Assembly (NCBI RefSeq): GCF_004514475.2 | Contig: NZ_MYFO02000012.1 | Location: 62,001-126,000, forward strand | Length of the DNA: 64,000 nt | Source: Paenibacillus athensensis | GTDB lineage: Bacteria; Bacillota; Bacilli; Paenibacillales; NBRC-103111 | Direction: 5' to 3' | Shown: in pieces, positions 26,103-34,753 of the stretch | Layout: every line of letters begins with the position of its first letter | How positions within the stretch are numbered: the first letter of the stretch is position 1 | Position numbers and translations under genes: made by a program | Notes under the pieces: generated by a model | Seen by the model: only the letters and a program-made list of their open reading frames with translations | What the model was told of the DNA's origin: nothing | The model's database searches: none

Positions 26103-28028
26103 GTGGAGCTTTGTTACCTATGGATCGAACAGTATCGGGACGGCAGCTTACGCGAGCAGGGGCTGATTTTTGACCAGCGCTATCGCTATGCGCTCAAAAC
26201 CGATGACAACGGCGTTTACACGCTGCAGGTGAAGGCGAATTCGTATGATTTGCGCGATTTTTTCCGTGTCGGCGACGAGCCTGGGCCGGCTTTGGTCGGA
26301 CAGGTTACGGCGATTGTGGGCGAAAATGGGGCGGGTAAATCGACGATTCTCGATTATATCAAGGAACGGCTAGTCGACCGCGAGCAGCTGTCGGACGAAG
26401 CGTTGGCCGAATCGCGATTCGTCTACGTGCTTCGCGAGCGGGGCGAAGAGGGAGACCTGCATCGCATTTATCGGCATCCGGCTTTGCGGCTGGAGGTGCA
26501 GAAGGCGGAAGGCACGGAATTTGCCGCAGAGCGGCCCGTAAGCTTGGAGCCGGGCGCTATTGTCAATTTGCAGCATACGCGGTTTGTGTTTCTGTCGAAT
26601 GTTTACGACGGCAAACGCGAGCCGGCCGGGCCTAACCTGCTGAATGTATCGACCAACTACCTTGTTGATGAAAAAAGGAGAAGCGACGCGGCGCCGATCC
26701 CGCGCGAGGGCAGCCGTCACCGCTTTGGCGATGTGAAGCGGCAGGTGCTGTTTTCGCAATTTGTCGGCAATCACCGTTTGCCGTTTGACACGCCGCGCCA
26801 GCTTCAGGTGTACATCAACAGATCCGCGCATTGGTCGAGGTTAAACGAGCCGCGCTACCGCAATTATCCGCTGGCCCAATCAATCATTACGCTGAGCAAT
26901 GCGTTCGTAGAGCAACGGGCTGCTGCCGCCAAGCGCGAGCCTGACAATTCGCATTTGTATTTCCTGCGGTTTATGCTGGAGCATCTGACGGACGAACTGT
27001 TAGCTTCGCCATTTTTTCTTCAATTTGTGGATATCGATGTGCCGAAGCGGCCGGTCGTGGTTCCGCATCCGGATTTTGTTCCTGCGCCAGTCCCGTTGGC
27101 CGATTTTGAATATTTGCTGGAGGAGCTGTTTACAGCGCTTCGCATGCACCATTACGCCGATACGCTGGAGCTGACCGCATTGTTTGAGCCGATGCTGGGC
27201 TTGACGCGGATGCTGTACAAGCAATTGAGCGAGTCGCCGCTGAAATTCGACGACAACCAGACGCCGTATTTCATGCTGGATCTGGACAAGCTTGGAAACG
27301 CAGGCGTGCAGGAATTTCTTGGATTGTGCGAAGCAGCTTCGGGCGAGCACGAGCTGTTTCGCTTCATGTGGCGCGATTTGAGCAGCGGACAAAAGGCGCT
27401 GTTCAACATTTACTCCCGCCTGCATTACGTCGCCGGCTTTATCAGAGAAGAAGCGCCGCTTGATGTGGTGCTGCTGATCGACGAAGGCGACATCTATATG
27501 CATCCCCATTGGCAGCAGCAATTCATCGATAACCTGCTGCAGATGCTGCCGCATTTGTTCGATCCGTCCAATCGCAAGGTGCAGCTCGTGCTGACGTCGA
27601 ATTCGCCTTTTGTCGTGTCGGATTTGCCGAACGCCAGTGTTATTTATTTGCAGCGCAGCGCAGACGGCTGCCGGGTGCTGGACAGCCTGGATGAACAGCC
27701 GCAGACGTTTGCGGCCAATATTCATACGCTGCTGGCGCATTCTTTTTTTATGCAGGAAGGGCTGATCGGGGCGTTTGCCAAGCGCAAAATCAATGAGGTG
27801 ATTCACGTGCTCGTCCACGAAAGCGCGCAAGTAGCGTACGAGCAGCGCGAGCGGCTGGAGACGGTGCTGAACATGATCGGCGAGCCGGTCATTCGCCATA
27901 AAATAGCCCAGATGCTGCGGGACAAGCTGGCCGTGCGCGATTTTGGCGTCGAACGAGAGATCGCGTCATTGAAGTTACGTCTGGATGAATTGGAGCGGTG
28001 GCAACGTGATCAAAATCGAGCGAACTGA
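26103..28028 (+). CDS. AAA/SMC-like ATPase of a two-gene Septu-like (PtuA-type) defence pair
   Basis: 641 residues. Walker A is GENGAGKST (73-81); the C-terminal half has an ABC-type signature (DLSSGQKALFNI), Walker B VVLLIDEGDIYMHP and the segment LVLTSNSPFVVSDLP, as in RecF/OLD-like ATPases. The long insertion between them is typical of nuclease-partner ATPases. The GTG at 26103 has GGAGG nine bases upstream and is preferred over the GTG at 26085. It overlaps the HNH gene by 23 bases, so the two products are probably made together as a complex. Anti-phage function is inferred from the gene pair, not shown. Confidence 0.72.
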   Translation: MELCYLWIEQYRDGSLREQGLIFDQRYRYALKTDDNGVYTLQVKANSYDLRDFFRVGDEPGPALVGQVTAIVGENGAGKSTILDYIKERLVDREQLSDEALAESRFVYVLRERGEEGDLHRIYRHPALRLEVQKAEGTEFAAERPVSLEPGAIVNLQHTRFVFLSNVYDGKREPAGPNLLNVSTNYLVDEKRRSDAAPIPREGSRHRFGDVKRQVLFSQFVGNHRLPFDTPRQLQVYINRSAHWSRLNEPRYRNYPLAQSIITLSNAFVEQRAAAAKREPDNSHLYFLRFMLEHLTDELLASPFFLQFVDIDVPKRPVVVPHPDFVPAPVPLADFEYLLEELFTALRMHHYADTLELTALFEPMLGLTRMLYKQLSESPLKFDDNQTPYFMLDLDKLGNAGVQEFLGLCEAASGEHELFRFMWRDLSSGQKALFNIYSRLHYVAGFIREEAPLDVVLLIDEGDIYMHPHWQQQFIDNLLQMLPHLFDPSNRKVQLVLTSNSPFVVSDLPNASVIYLQRSADGCRVLDSLDEQPQTFAANIHTLLAHSFFMQEGLIGAFAKRKINEVIHVLVHESAQVAYEQRERLETVLNMIGEPVIRHKIAQMLRDKLAVRDFGVEREIASLKLRLDELERWQRDQNRAN

Positions 28029-29208
28029 CCTGCCGGCAATCGCCGATACACACTATCGCGATTATTTCGTCGGTTGCGGCTTCGAGCGGAAGCTGGAACG
28101 GCTGGCGCAACGGGAGCCGGATGCGGTAGAACGGGCGTTTTTTGCCTGGCTGCATGACCGTGCGCCGGAGCTGATCACAGCCCGGCCAGCGCGCCTGCAT
28201 GAGCTTACGGTGGAGGCGCGCGCCACCCACCCGGACATTCATCAGTGGCTTGCCAGCTTGACGCCGCTCAAACGTGAAACCAAAAGCGTAAAAAAACGCT
28301 TCGAACAAGCAGCCGAGCATCATGACCGCTTGACGGCGGAGCCGCACCGACATGCGGCCGAAGACATTCGCCGGGCTTTGGACGGCAAGCAGGCGCTGCT
28401 GGACCAGTACCGGACGCTGCAGCAGGAGACAGGACGGATCGAGGGGCTGTTGGGCAAAATCCAATCGGTGTTTAACTATGACGATTTTTGCGACAGGTAC
28501 GAAGATGAGGAATGGGGCGCGTACGCGCTGGTGAAGCGGCTGCGCATCCCGGTCTGTCCGTATTGCAACCGCCAATATATCACGGTGGTGGAGCCGGTGC
28601 TCGGTGAGAAGGGCCGGGCGCGCCCGCAGCTCGATCATTTTTTTGCCCAGTCGCATTTTCCGTATTTGGCCGTATCGCTTTATAACCTGATTCCAAGCTG
28701 CAGCGTCTGCAACGCCAGCCTCAAGCGCAACCAGATGTTTACGTGGGACGATCATATTCATCCGTATGAGGGCGGCTTCGGGGACGATGTGCGGTTTACC
28801 GTCAAGTTCCCGGCCGGGAAGGGCAAGCTGGATTATTTGAAAATGTGGTACCGGGAGCAGGGGGATTTGCGTGTGGAGCTGCTGCTCGATCCGGCTGTGC
28901 GCAGGCGGCTTGACCGGGACGAGCTCAAGCGGCTGCTGCGGCGGGTGAACAACCACAAGCGGATTTTCAAGCTGAAATCGCTGTATGCGAGTCACGGGGA
29001 TTACGTGCAGGAAATTATTTTGAAATCCATTTGGTACAATGATGCCAAGCTGGACGCGATGCAGCGGCAGTTTCCGCACCTGTTTCCGACTAAGGAGCAT
29101 TTGGCCCGGCTGGTGTTCGGCAACTTCATGCACACCGAGGAGGCGGAGAAACGCGTGCTGTCGAAGCTGACGCGCGATGTTGCGCGCGAATTTGGCATTA
29201 CGCTGTAA
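28006..29208 (+). CDS. HNH endonuclease of the Septu-like pair (PtuB-type)
   Basis: About 400 residues. The HNH core lies near residues 184-245: CPYCNRQYI, then QLDHFFAQSHFP, then LYNLIPSCSVCNASLK, i.e. two CxxC zinc pairs around the DH catalytic pair and the Asn. The N-terminal ~180 residues are helical. The GTG at 28006 has TTGGAGCGG upstream; an in-frame ATG at 27985 is the alternative. The gene starts inside the end of the ATPase gene. It probably cuts DNA when released or activated by the ATPase. It is longer than the PtuB proteins I know, so the pair may be a variant. Confidence 0.72.
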   Translation: MIKIERTDLPAIADTHYRDYFVGCGFERKLERLAQREPDAVERAFFAWLHDRAPELITARPARLHELTVEARATHPDIHQWLASLTPLKRETKSVKKRFEQAAEHHDRLTAEPHRHAAEDIRRALDGKQALLDQYRTLQQETGRIEGLLGKIQSVFNYDDFCDRYEDEEWGAYALVKRLRIPVCPYCNRQYITVVEPVLGEKGRARPQLDHFFAQSHFPYLAVSLYNLIPSCSVCNASLKRNQMFTWDDHIHPYEGGFGDDVRFTVKFPAGKGKLDYLKMWYREQGDLRVELLLDPAVRRRLDRDELKRLLRRVNNHKRIFKLKSLYASHGDYVQEIILKSIWYNDAKLDAMQRQFPHLFPTKEHLARLVFGNFMHTEEAEKRVLSKLTRDVAREFGITL

Positions 29209-29301
29209 AAGGCGGGCGGGCTAGGGCTTCCGCCAGTCGAACGGAGATAGCAACGCCGGGTGGTCGCCAGGGACTGTGCGGAACCGCGCGACGACACAAA
29301 G

Positions 29302-29334
29302 AAACCTTCTGCCCGCTGGAGCGGGCGAAGGTTT
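29302..29334. terminator. Bidirectional terminator between the HNH and AbrB-type genes
   Basis: AAACCTTC (29302-29309) pairs with GAAGGTTT (29327-29334), with an inner GCCCGCT/AGCGGGC stem and a single unpaired T; followed by a T run on the plus strand. Confidence 0.85.
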
Positions 29335-29416
29335 TTTGCTGCGCAAAGCGCTGTACGGGTCTTGTTGGAAAACCCAGTAGAGCGTTCGAGGCTGGAGAAT
29401 ATCGCTGTTCCGTATA

Positions 29417-29653
29417 TTATTGCAAGTCTTCGATGCAGGCCTGGCAAACGAGCTTGCCCTTGAAATACGTCGTGTTCTCGACATTGCCGCAAAACAAGCA
29501 GGCGGGCATATATTTTTTGAGGGTGATGCGGTCCGGATCGACGTACACTTCGACGGCGTCTCCGATTTCAATATGCAAGGTGCGGCGCAGCTCAATCGGT
29601 AATACGATACGTCCCAATTCATCGACTTTTCTTACGATCCCGGTGGATTTCAT
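29417..29653 (-). CDS. AbrB/SpoVT-family regulator with C-terminal zinc-binding tail
   Basis: 78 residues. Residues 1-48 are the swapped-hairpin AbrB domain (STGIVRKVDELGRIVLPIEL; GDAVEVYVDPDRITLKKY). The remainder has two CxxC pairs (CLFC at 52-55 and CQAC at 71-74) that look like a zinc ribbon in place of the usual AbrB multimerisation domain. Such proteins regulate transition-state genes. AGGAGG precedes the start by nine bases. Convergent with the HNH gene. Confidence 0.88.
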   Translation of the reverse strand: MKSTGIVRKVDELGRIVLPIELRRTLHIEIGDAVEVYVDPDRITLKKYMPACLFCGNVENTTYFKGKLVCQACIEDLQ

Positions 29654-29837
29654 AGGCTAGGCCTCCTGTCGATTGGATGTGGCCGAATCGCGGCCACCTT
29701 CATATTAGGATATATTCCACATCGTTGCGGCAATCCCTCTATTTAGCAGGATATGAAATGTGGGGGGGAGGGGGCGAGAGTGAAGCTTGAAAGCGTAAAG
29801 AGAGTAGTTCAACACAAATTTGCAATATCCTAGGGAT

Positions 29838-29960
29838 ATACGTAGTTATGGCACGGTAATGGGAAGATTTATTAGTGAAGATAGCTATGAGGGGCAGATT
29901 GATAATCCGCTGAGCTTGAACTTGTATACGTATGTGGAGAATAATCCGGTGTTGTGTTTT
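29838..29960 (+). pseudogene. Remnant of an Rhs/YD-repeat protein core
   Basis: One frame reads MGRFISEDSYEGQIDNPL followed by SLNLYTYVENNPV, the conserved C-terminal core of Rhs polymorphic toxins, where the variable toxin domain begins. Only about 40 codons remain: neither the large upstream shell nor a toxin domain is present, and the frame ends after a short unrelated tail. It is a scar of a former Rhs locus. Confidence 0.75.
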
Positions 29961-30007
29961 TTACTAAGTAAACTTAATCACATGGGAATCAGCAATAAAT
30001 CGGCGTG

Positions 30008-30042
30008 AAAGACCACCTTTGAGCTGGATGAAGGTGGTCTTT
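30008..30042 (+). terminator. Terminator after the Rhs remnant
   Basis: Perfect 12-bp stem AAAGACCACCTT (30008-30019) / AAGGTGGTCTTT (30031-30042), consistent with the 3' end of the lost Rhs locus. Confidence 0.8.
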
Positions 30043-30336
30043 CGTATATTAATAAGGTGATCGTATGACTGCGCAATAAGATTATATTGAATTCTAATTT
30101 TAGTTGCAGCACAATTCGATGTTACCTGGAAGCAACCATGAGCAATTTGTTGAATTCAAGCCGAAAGAGAAGAAGGTCTCTGTGGACAAAGCTTGCGTTC
30201 ATTGTTATATTAAATAGTAATTCAAAATTGCAATGCCTCTAGATAACTCTGCGCTTCTTTTTGAGTTGTCTTTTTTGTGAGCTAATATATAGGCGTGCAT
30301 TGTTTTTGATTACAACATTTGTTGGAGGACATGTCA

Positions 30337-32328
30337 ATGGATCATCGTTCAGAGGGTAATCTACCGGAATCGCCTGAAACTCATAATCAAGAAAGGCGAT
30401 CCAAAGCGATGTTTGACATAATTGTTCCAGACCACTTATTTCTTGTTAGAAATGAAGATGGTGGGGATTATGGAGTCGACAAGGTAATTGAATTGAAGTT
30501 GCAGGGTACACGAATGTCCAACTTTAGATCACACATACAATTAAAATGCACCAGTTCGAGGCTTAATAATTCTTATCTACCATTCTCAGTTCCAATAAAG
30601 ACGTTGAATTACTTGAGAAATCAACCAAGCTCGATGTTTGTCATATTCTTAGAACACGAAAAAATATTTCTTTGGGAGTGGATCTCTGAGATAGTGAATT
30701 TTTCGGCTTCTAAAGAAATTGATATTACAACAACAGATCAAAAAACAGTTAATTTTCATTTTATCAAGAAGTTAGATGACCTTGCTTTCGAAGAGATACA
30801 TAATGATATTAGGATAAAGTGCTCTATAGCAACGCAAATCTCAGATAATTTAAAACTATCGAAATCTACCGCGACAAATATTCTAGTAAATGTACAGGAA
30901 CAAAAAGTGATGAGTTCAGATACGCTGGTTGAATATGTAAAGCGATATGGATATCCGCTAGCTAATGAAGGCAAATTTGCGTTTCTTAATGAGTGGATTT
31001 CTCAAATTCCGTTACAGTTCAAATCTGATCCGGAGTATTCTCTAACTGTTGCTTATATTAAATATAACAATGGAGAGTATTATGATGCCTATTCTTGGCT
31101 GCCGAAAGGGATAACAAAACTAAAACTAGATGAGACTGAGAAAGAATTGGCAGAATATTTAGATATTTCGTTAAAGTACTTACTCAACATGTGCAGTGTT
31201 GAAATGTATAACGAACTATTTAATTCATTTCAAAAAAAATATCCTCACAACCAGATAACATTACAACATAGGTTATTTAGATTGAGAGAAGAATTGATTA
31301 CTGCAGATATGACTTTAAAGGATAGCTATAGAGAGTTAACTGATTCATTTCAAGCGTTAATGAGAACAGTTAAGCAAATACATACTCCTGAATCAATGTT
31401 AGTAAAATTTGTTGATTTAGTTGAATGGGAAATAATTGGATTTCAAATATTAAGAGAGCTTCAATTTAGTAAGTTTAATCTGGAAGGTAGAGAAACAATC
31501 GGTTATCCCATTCCTCAGCAGAAACGGATTCATGCGGCACAATTAATAATCCAAAAGATTGAAAAATGGATGCTGAATTTCAGATCAATATTTATTTCAA
31601 TTGAGGATGAAGTAAGTAGAGCACGTGCTAGTACCATATTTGCAAGTATTCAACTTCAATTTATTGCACAAACTCGAATGTACAAAGATCTAACTACTGA
31701 GACTAATTCATTACTCCATTCAATGAAGGAGTCATTGGAACACGGAGCAGTAGTTTTAGAACAAGGTGGTTATTTGCACGAATTATTCCGCGCACAAATG
31801 TCTTTAGCGGAATGTTATATGGGACTAGGACTAGTCGAACAAGCAACTGAATTAGTTCAACAAGTCATGTTAAATGCAGAGGGCATAGGAGTTTTGGAGA
31901 TTGTAACATACTGCAAATTATTTCTAGATGGATATTATGTTTTTAATTATGCAAGTATGGCTCAAGCAGAATCTAAAAGTAAAAGAAAACTTTCAGTATT
32001 GTCGGATGCCGAAATTGAAAAGTATGCTCGGCAAATGATTGAATTATTAGAAATTCCAAATGATAGATTCCCAAATGTTTTAAATGAATATCGATGGTTG
32101 CAACAGGATGAAATAGACAGATTTCAATTTTGCGAGCATATTGGAACAAGGCAAGATTTAAGCGTTAATAAAGAACTTCAAAATAAATTTTTGGTTAATC
32201 CTGACAGAATAATTATATGCGAAAAATTTGGACATCAATCATTAATTGGACAAAGTCGTGATGAATTAGCAAGGTTATTTAAATCAAATTTTTGTAGACA
32301 ATGTAATGCTCGAGAACCTATAAGTTAA
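30337..32328 (+). CDS. DUF4365-like nuclease-domain protein with long helical region and zinc-binding C-terminus
   Basis: 663 residues, strongly AT-rich unlike its neighbours. The N-terminus (about 25-150) has the DUF4365 pattern: GGDYGVDKVIEL then HIQLKCTSS, i.e. D-x(n)-E/Q-x-K of the PD-(D/E)XK fold. A helical region of about 400 residues with TPR-like spacing follows (ALMRTVKQIHTPES; EQGGYLHELFRAQMSLAECYMGLG). The last 45 residues hold C-x4-H and CRQC, a possible zinc site. GGAGG is eight bases before the ATG at 30337; TTG at 30319 and ATG at 30331 are alternatives. Single gene in an island with IS, Rhs and Fic debris; a role in defence is an inference. Confidence 0.7.
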   Translation: MDHRSEGNLPESPETHNQERRSKAMFDIIVPDHLFLVRNEDGGDYGVDKVIELKLQGTRMSNFRSHIQLKCTSSRLNNSYLPFSVPIKTLNYLRNQPSSMFVIFLEHEKIFLWEWISEIVNFSASKEIDITTTDQKTVNFHFIKKLDDLAFEEIHNDIRIKCSIATQISDNLKLSKSTATNILVNVQEQKVMSSDTLVEYVKRYGYPLANEGKFAFLNEWISQIPLQFKSDPEYSLTVAYIKYNNGEYYDAYSWLPKGITKLKLDETEKELAEYLDISLKYLLNMCSVEMYNELFNSFQKKYPHNQITLQHRLFRLREELITADMTLKDSYRELTDSFQALMRTVKQIHTPESMLVKFVDLVEWEIIGFQILRELQFSKFNLEGRETIGYPIPQQKRIHAAQLIIQKIEKWMLNFRSIFISIEDEVSRARASTIFASIQLQFIAQTRMYKDLTTETNSLLHSMKESLEHGAVVLEQGGYLHELFRAQMSLAECYMGLGLVEQATELVQQVMLNAEGIGVLEIVTYCKLFLDGYYVFNYASMAQAESKSKRKLSVLSDAEIEKYARQMIELLEIPNDRFPNVLNEYRWLQQDEIDRFQFCEHIGTRQDLSVNKELQNKFLVNPDRIIICEKFGHQSLIGQSRDELARLFKSNFCRQCNAREPIS

Positions 32329-32595
32329 TTAAAGATTTAAGTTAACGGATGATATTCCTTTCAAACGCGAAAAGTAGTCTTGATTAACATTATGCAAATG
32401 GGGGATTCTAAACTATCCTCAAAGTTGTAGTATCCCCTCATAATCAAGTTATCAACGTCTCTTATATTTGAGCATTTTGCATAATTCTGAGCCCTTGCTA
32501 GACAAGGGTTTTTGAACATAAAAAAGGGACTTCACCCCAACTTGGAGAAGTTTTCAAGCGACCAAACCCGAAAACAACCAAGGAAGTGAAGTCAC
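32329..32595. other. AT-rich intergenic region, probable left part of a broken insertion sequence
   Basis: No gene seen. The segment 32521-32595 (AAAAAGGGACTTCACCCC... to GAAGTGAAGTCAC) reads like the 5' end of an insertion sequence ahead of a transposase start, but I could not define terminal inverted repeats. Confidence 0.4.
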
Positions 32596-32676
32596 TTGTA
32601 TATTCTCCAAGAAAGTCTATTTTCCTTTGAAGAGTTGCAAAAACTTGAATCTAAAGAACGTCTACCCATCTTCTTC
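32596..32676 (+). pseudogene. Transposase N-terminal remnant
   Basis: A TTG-initiated frame reads LYILQESLFSFEELQKLE and on to KERLPIFF, resembling the N-terminus of a DDE transposase that I recall as common in Paenibacillus. After about 27 codons the similarity ends at the junction with the Fic remnant, and the frame closes about 20 codons later. The element is therefore truncated by recombination. Confidence 0.55.
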
Positions 32677-32690
32677 CGACGTGGCAGCCT

Positions 32691-32879
32691 TCATTCGCTT
32701 TTGGGAAGATCTTCTCTCGCGTTTACCAAATAACGCCAAGCATCTCTCATATTTTGCGGAAAGGTAATGTTCCGGTTCTCCATCTTCATTCCGCAATATA
32801 TATTTTCGTCCCACTTTTTTTTGGCCAGAAACAAGCTTTGTGGTTTGGTCAAGGCGTATTTATCCGAAAATGCGATCAT
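32691..32879 (-). pseudogene. Fic/DOC-family protein remnant with internal deletion
   Basis: 62 codons. The N-terminal part (LAKKKWDENIYCGMKMENR then NITFPQ) matches the start of short Fic proteins as I know them. It then jumps directly to NMRDAWRYL, which in full-length relatives lies some 20-25 residues further on, and stops soon after, so the catalytic HPFxxGNGR region is missing. AGGAGGG before the ATG at 32879 shows it was once expressed. Both the internal deletion and the 3' loss (at the IS junction) indicate decay. Confidence 0.65.
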
Positions 32880-32965
32880 TTTATATCCCTCCTGCTTTGT
32901 TGTCATTATATCCCGTTTTAAAAGCAAAATCATCTACCTCTGGATAAGTCCCAAATCAGAGCGAA

Positions 32966-33006
32966 AAAACCTCCAAAACCACTGAGTAAGTGGGATTGGA
33001 GGTTTT
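32966..33006 (-). terminator. Terminator of the SLH-protein gene
   Basis: AAAACCTCC (32966-32974) pairs with GGAGGTTTT (32998-33006), with an inner CCACT/AGTGG pairing; on the minus strand it ends in TTTTTT. Confidence 0.88.
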
Positions 33007-33048
33007 AATTTTTTTGGAATAGCCCGTGTTATAATATTCAGCTGCCGC

Positions 33049-34653
33049 TTACTTCGCAGCCAGCTCGCTGGCGTCAACGCTCACTGTAGCGCGCGAAGGG
33101 CTGGAGCTGCCGCCGTAAATGTCGATGGAGGACTCTACGTTCTCGACTGGCGAGTTAACCAGCTTCACGCGGAAGCGAGGACCGCCGTCGGTTTCGAAGA
33201 AATCGTCCACGCCGTAGGCGCTGCCGGTTTTCACGATTTCCACGTATTGGCCGTTGAGGACGAGCATCGGGTTGATGCTGCTTGGCATCAGCTCGCTGCG
33301 ATCGAATTGGGCGCGGTCGATCGGGTTGCCGTATTGGTCAAACAGCAGCATCGTGATCGTGGCGGTGTCGCCTTCTTTCTCCAGTGTCCAGCTATCGCTT
33401 GAGTAGGAGATTTTGTGGGCGCGGACTGCGGCCAGCTTAGGCGCGTCGCCGACTTTGAAGCTTTGCGTCAGCGTCATGCTGTTGTCGGTGGTGTTCACGT
33501 TGACGGTGAGCATGCCGGAAGCTTGAACTGCGGCGTTGTTGGCAACGTCTGTTCTAATGACGAGGAAGCCTTCATCATCCTTGCTCAGATCGAGAGCCGC
33601 TTTGCCTGCTACGAAAGCGTTGAAGCGATTGGCCGGCAGGTTGGTCATTTCGCCGTATTGGTTGACGGCTTTGACGCGCAGCGCTGTGCTCACGCTATTG
33701 GCAATCATGCCGTTGGTGTTCTCGAAGCTCAGCGATACGACGCGCTCGTCGTCAGCCAGCAGGGTTTGCTGCGTGCGGCCTGCGGTAGCTGCGTCCAAAC
33801 CGGCGACATTTACCGCATATTGGCCCGCGTCCAGCGCATTGTCGGTGGTCAGTGTCACGGACTTGCCGTCCATTGCCCACATCGCTTTGGCGCTGATGTT
33901 CATGTTGCTTTTCCACAACGTGACTTGCAGCTGTTTGCCGTCTACGGCTTTGTTGAAGTTGACGGTGACTTCGCGGGCGCCGGTTACTTTTGCGCTCACG
34001 ATAGACGTTTTGCTCATTTGTATGTACAATTGTTCTGCGTCGTAGGCGCTGGTTACGAGCTGCTTGCGGGAAGCCGGCCACGTTCCGTTAAAGTTGGCTG
34101 CGCCTTCGTTATCGAGCAGGTTCCATTTTTTGGCGATGGTCACATAGCCTTGGGCCCAATCGGATACGGTCGGATCGGAACCGCCTGCTGCAGCGGCTTC
34201 GCTGTCTTTGCCCAGCATGCGTACCAGGAAGGCTGCGAGCTGTTCTTTTGTGACTTTTGCAGTTGGATCATATTTGCCGTTTACGGTGCCGTCGGCTACG
34301 CCGGCTTCCTTCAGGGCTTCAATATACGGCAGCGCGTAACCGTTGGCCGTATCGGTGTACATCACGTCGGTGAAGCTGGACAGCCGCAGCTCCGTGTTCA
34401 CCGGCAGGCCCATAACGGCTGCTGCCGCTTTGGCGAATTGAGCGCGATTCATGCTGTCGTTGACGCCGAACCAGTTGGCGCTGACGCCGTCAAATGCGCC
34501 GGAGCTGATCATTGCGTCGAATTTCATTTTCGTGGAAGCGTCGAGACCGCCGAGGTCCGAGAAATTTTCGGACGATTTGGCAAACGCCCCCGTGGACAAC
34601 ATCGTTACTGCCAAAGCTGAACCGAGCAATACACCTAAACTTTTTTTCATCAT
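33049..34653 (-). CDS. SLH-domain surface protein
   Basis: 534 residues. Signal peptide KKSLGVLLGSALAVTMLSTGAFA, cleaved near residue 26. Residues about 30-200 contain three S-layer-homology repeats, the first two clear (FGVNDSMNRAQFAKAAAAVMG; YALPYIEALKEAGVADG) and the third degenerate. The rest is beta-rich, Ig-like (VSAKVTGAREVTVNFNKAVDG). SLH repeats bind pyruvylated secondary wall polymer, so it should be cell-wall attached, either as a minor S-layer component or as a spore/cell surface protein. GGGAGG precedes three close ATGs; 34653 has the best spacing. Confidence 0.88.
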   Translation of the reverse strand: MMKKSLGVLLGSALAVTMLSTGAFAKSSENFSDLGGLDASTKMKFDAMISSGAFDGVSANWFGVNDSMNRAQFAKAAAAVMGLPVNTELRLSSFTDVMYTDTANGYALPYIEALKEAGVADGTVNGKYDPTAKVTKEQLAAFLVRMLGKDSEAAAAGGSDPTVSDWAQGYVTIAKKWNLLDNEGAANFNGTWPASRKQLVTSAYDAEQLYIQMSKTSIVSAKVTGAREVTVNFNKAVDGKQLQVTLWKSNMNISAKAMWAMDGKSVTLTTDNALDAGQYAVNVAGLDAATAGRTQQTLLADDERVVSLSFENTNGMIANSVSTALRVKAVNQYGEMTNLPANRFNAFVAGKAALDLSKDDEGFLVIRTDVANNAAVQASGMLTVNVNTTDNSMTLTQSFKVGDAPKLAAVRAHKISYSSDSWTLEKEGDTATITMLLFDQYGNPIDRAQFDRSELMPSSINPMLVLNGQYVEIVKTGSAYGVDDFFETDGGPRFRVKLVNSPVENVESSIDIYGGSSSPSRATVSVDASELAAK

Positions 34654-34753
34654 CTTCATCCTCCCGATTATTTCGTTTGTGTTGTGCATGAGTGTTACTA
34701 CCCCACAAGATTTAGAATGAAACGCATATGGAAAAATATCGCTTGAACTTTTT

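Larger units (their letters stand above)
29654..30336. other. AT-rich intergenic region at the island boundary
   Basis: From about 29760 base composition drops sharply from the GC-rich host level and stays AT-rich to about 32950. Apart from the Rhs remnant and its terminator I see no gene in it. The stretch 30043-30336 holds the promoter region of the DUF4365-like gene, but no clear -35/-10 pair was identified. Confidence 0.6.
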
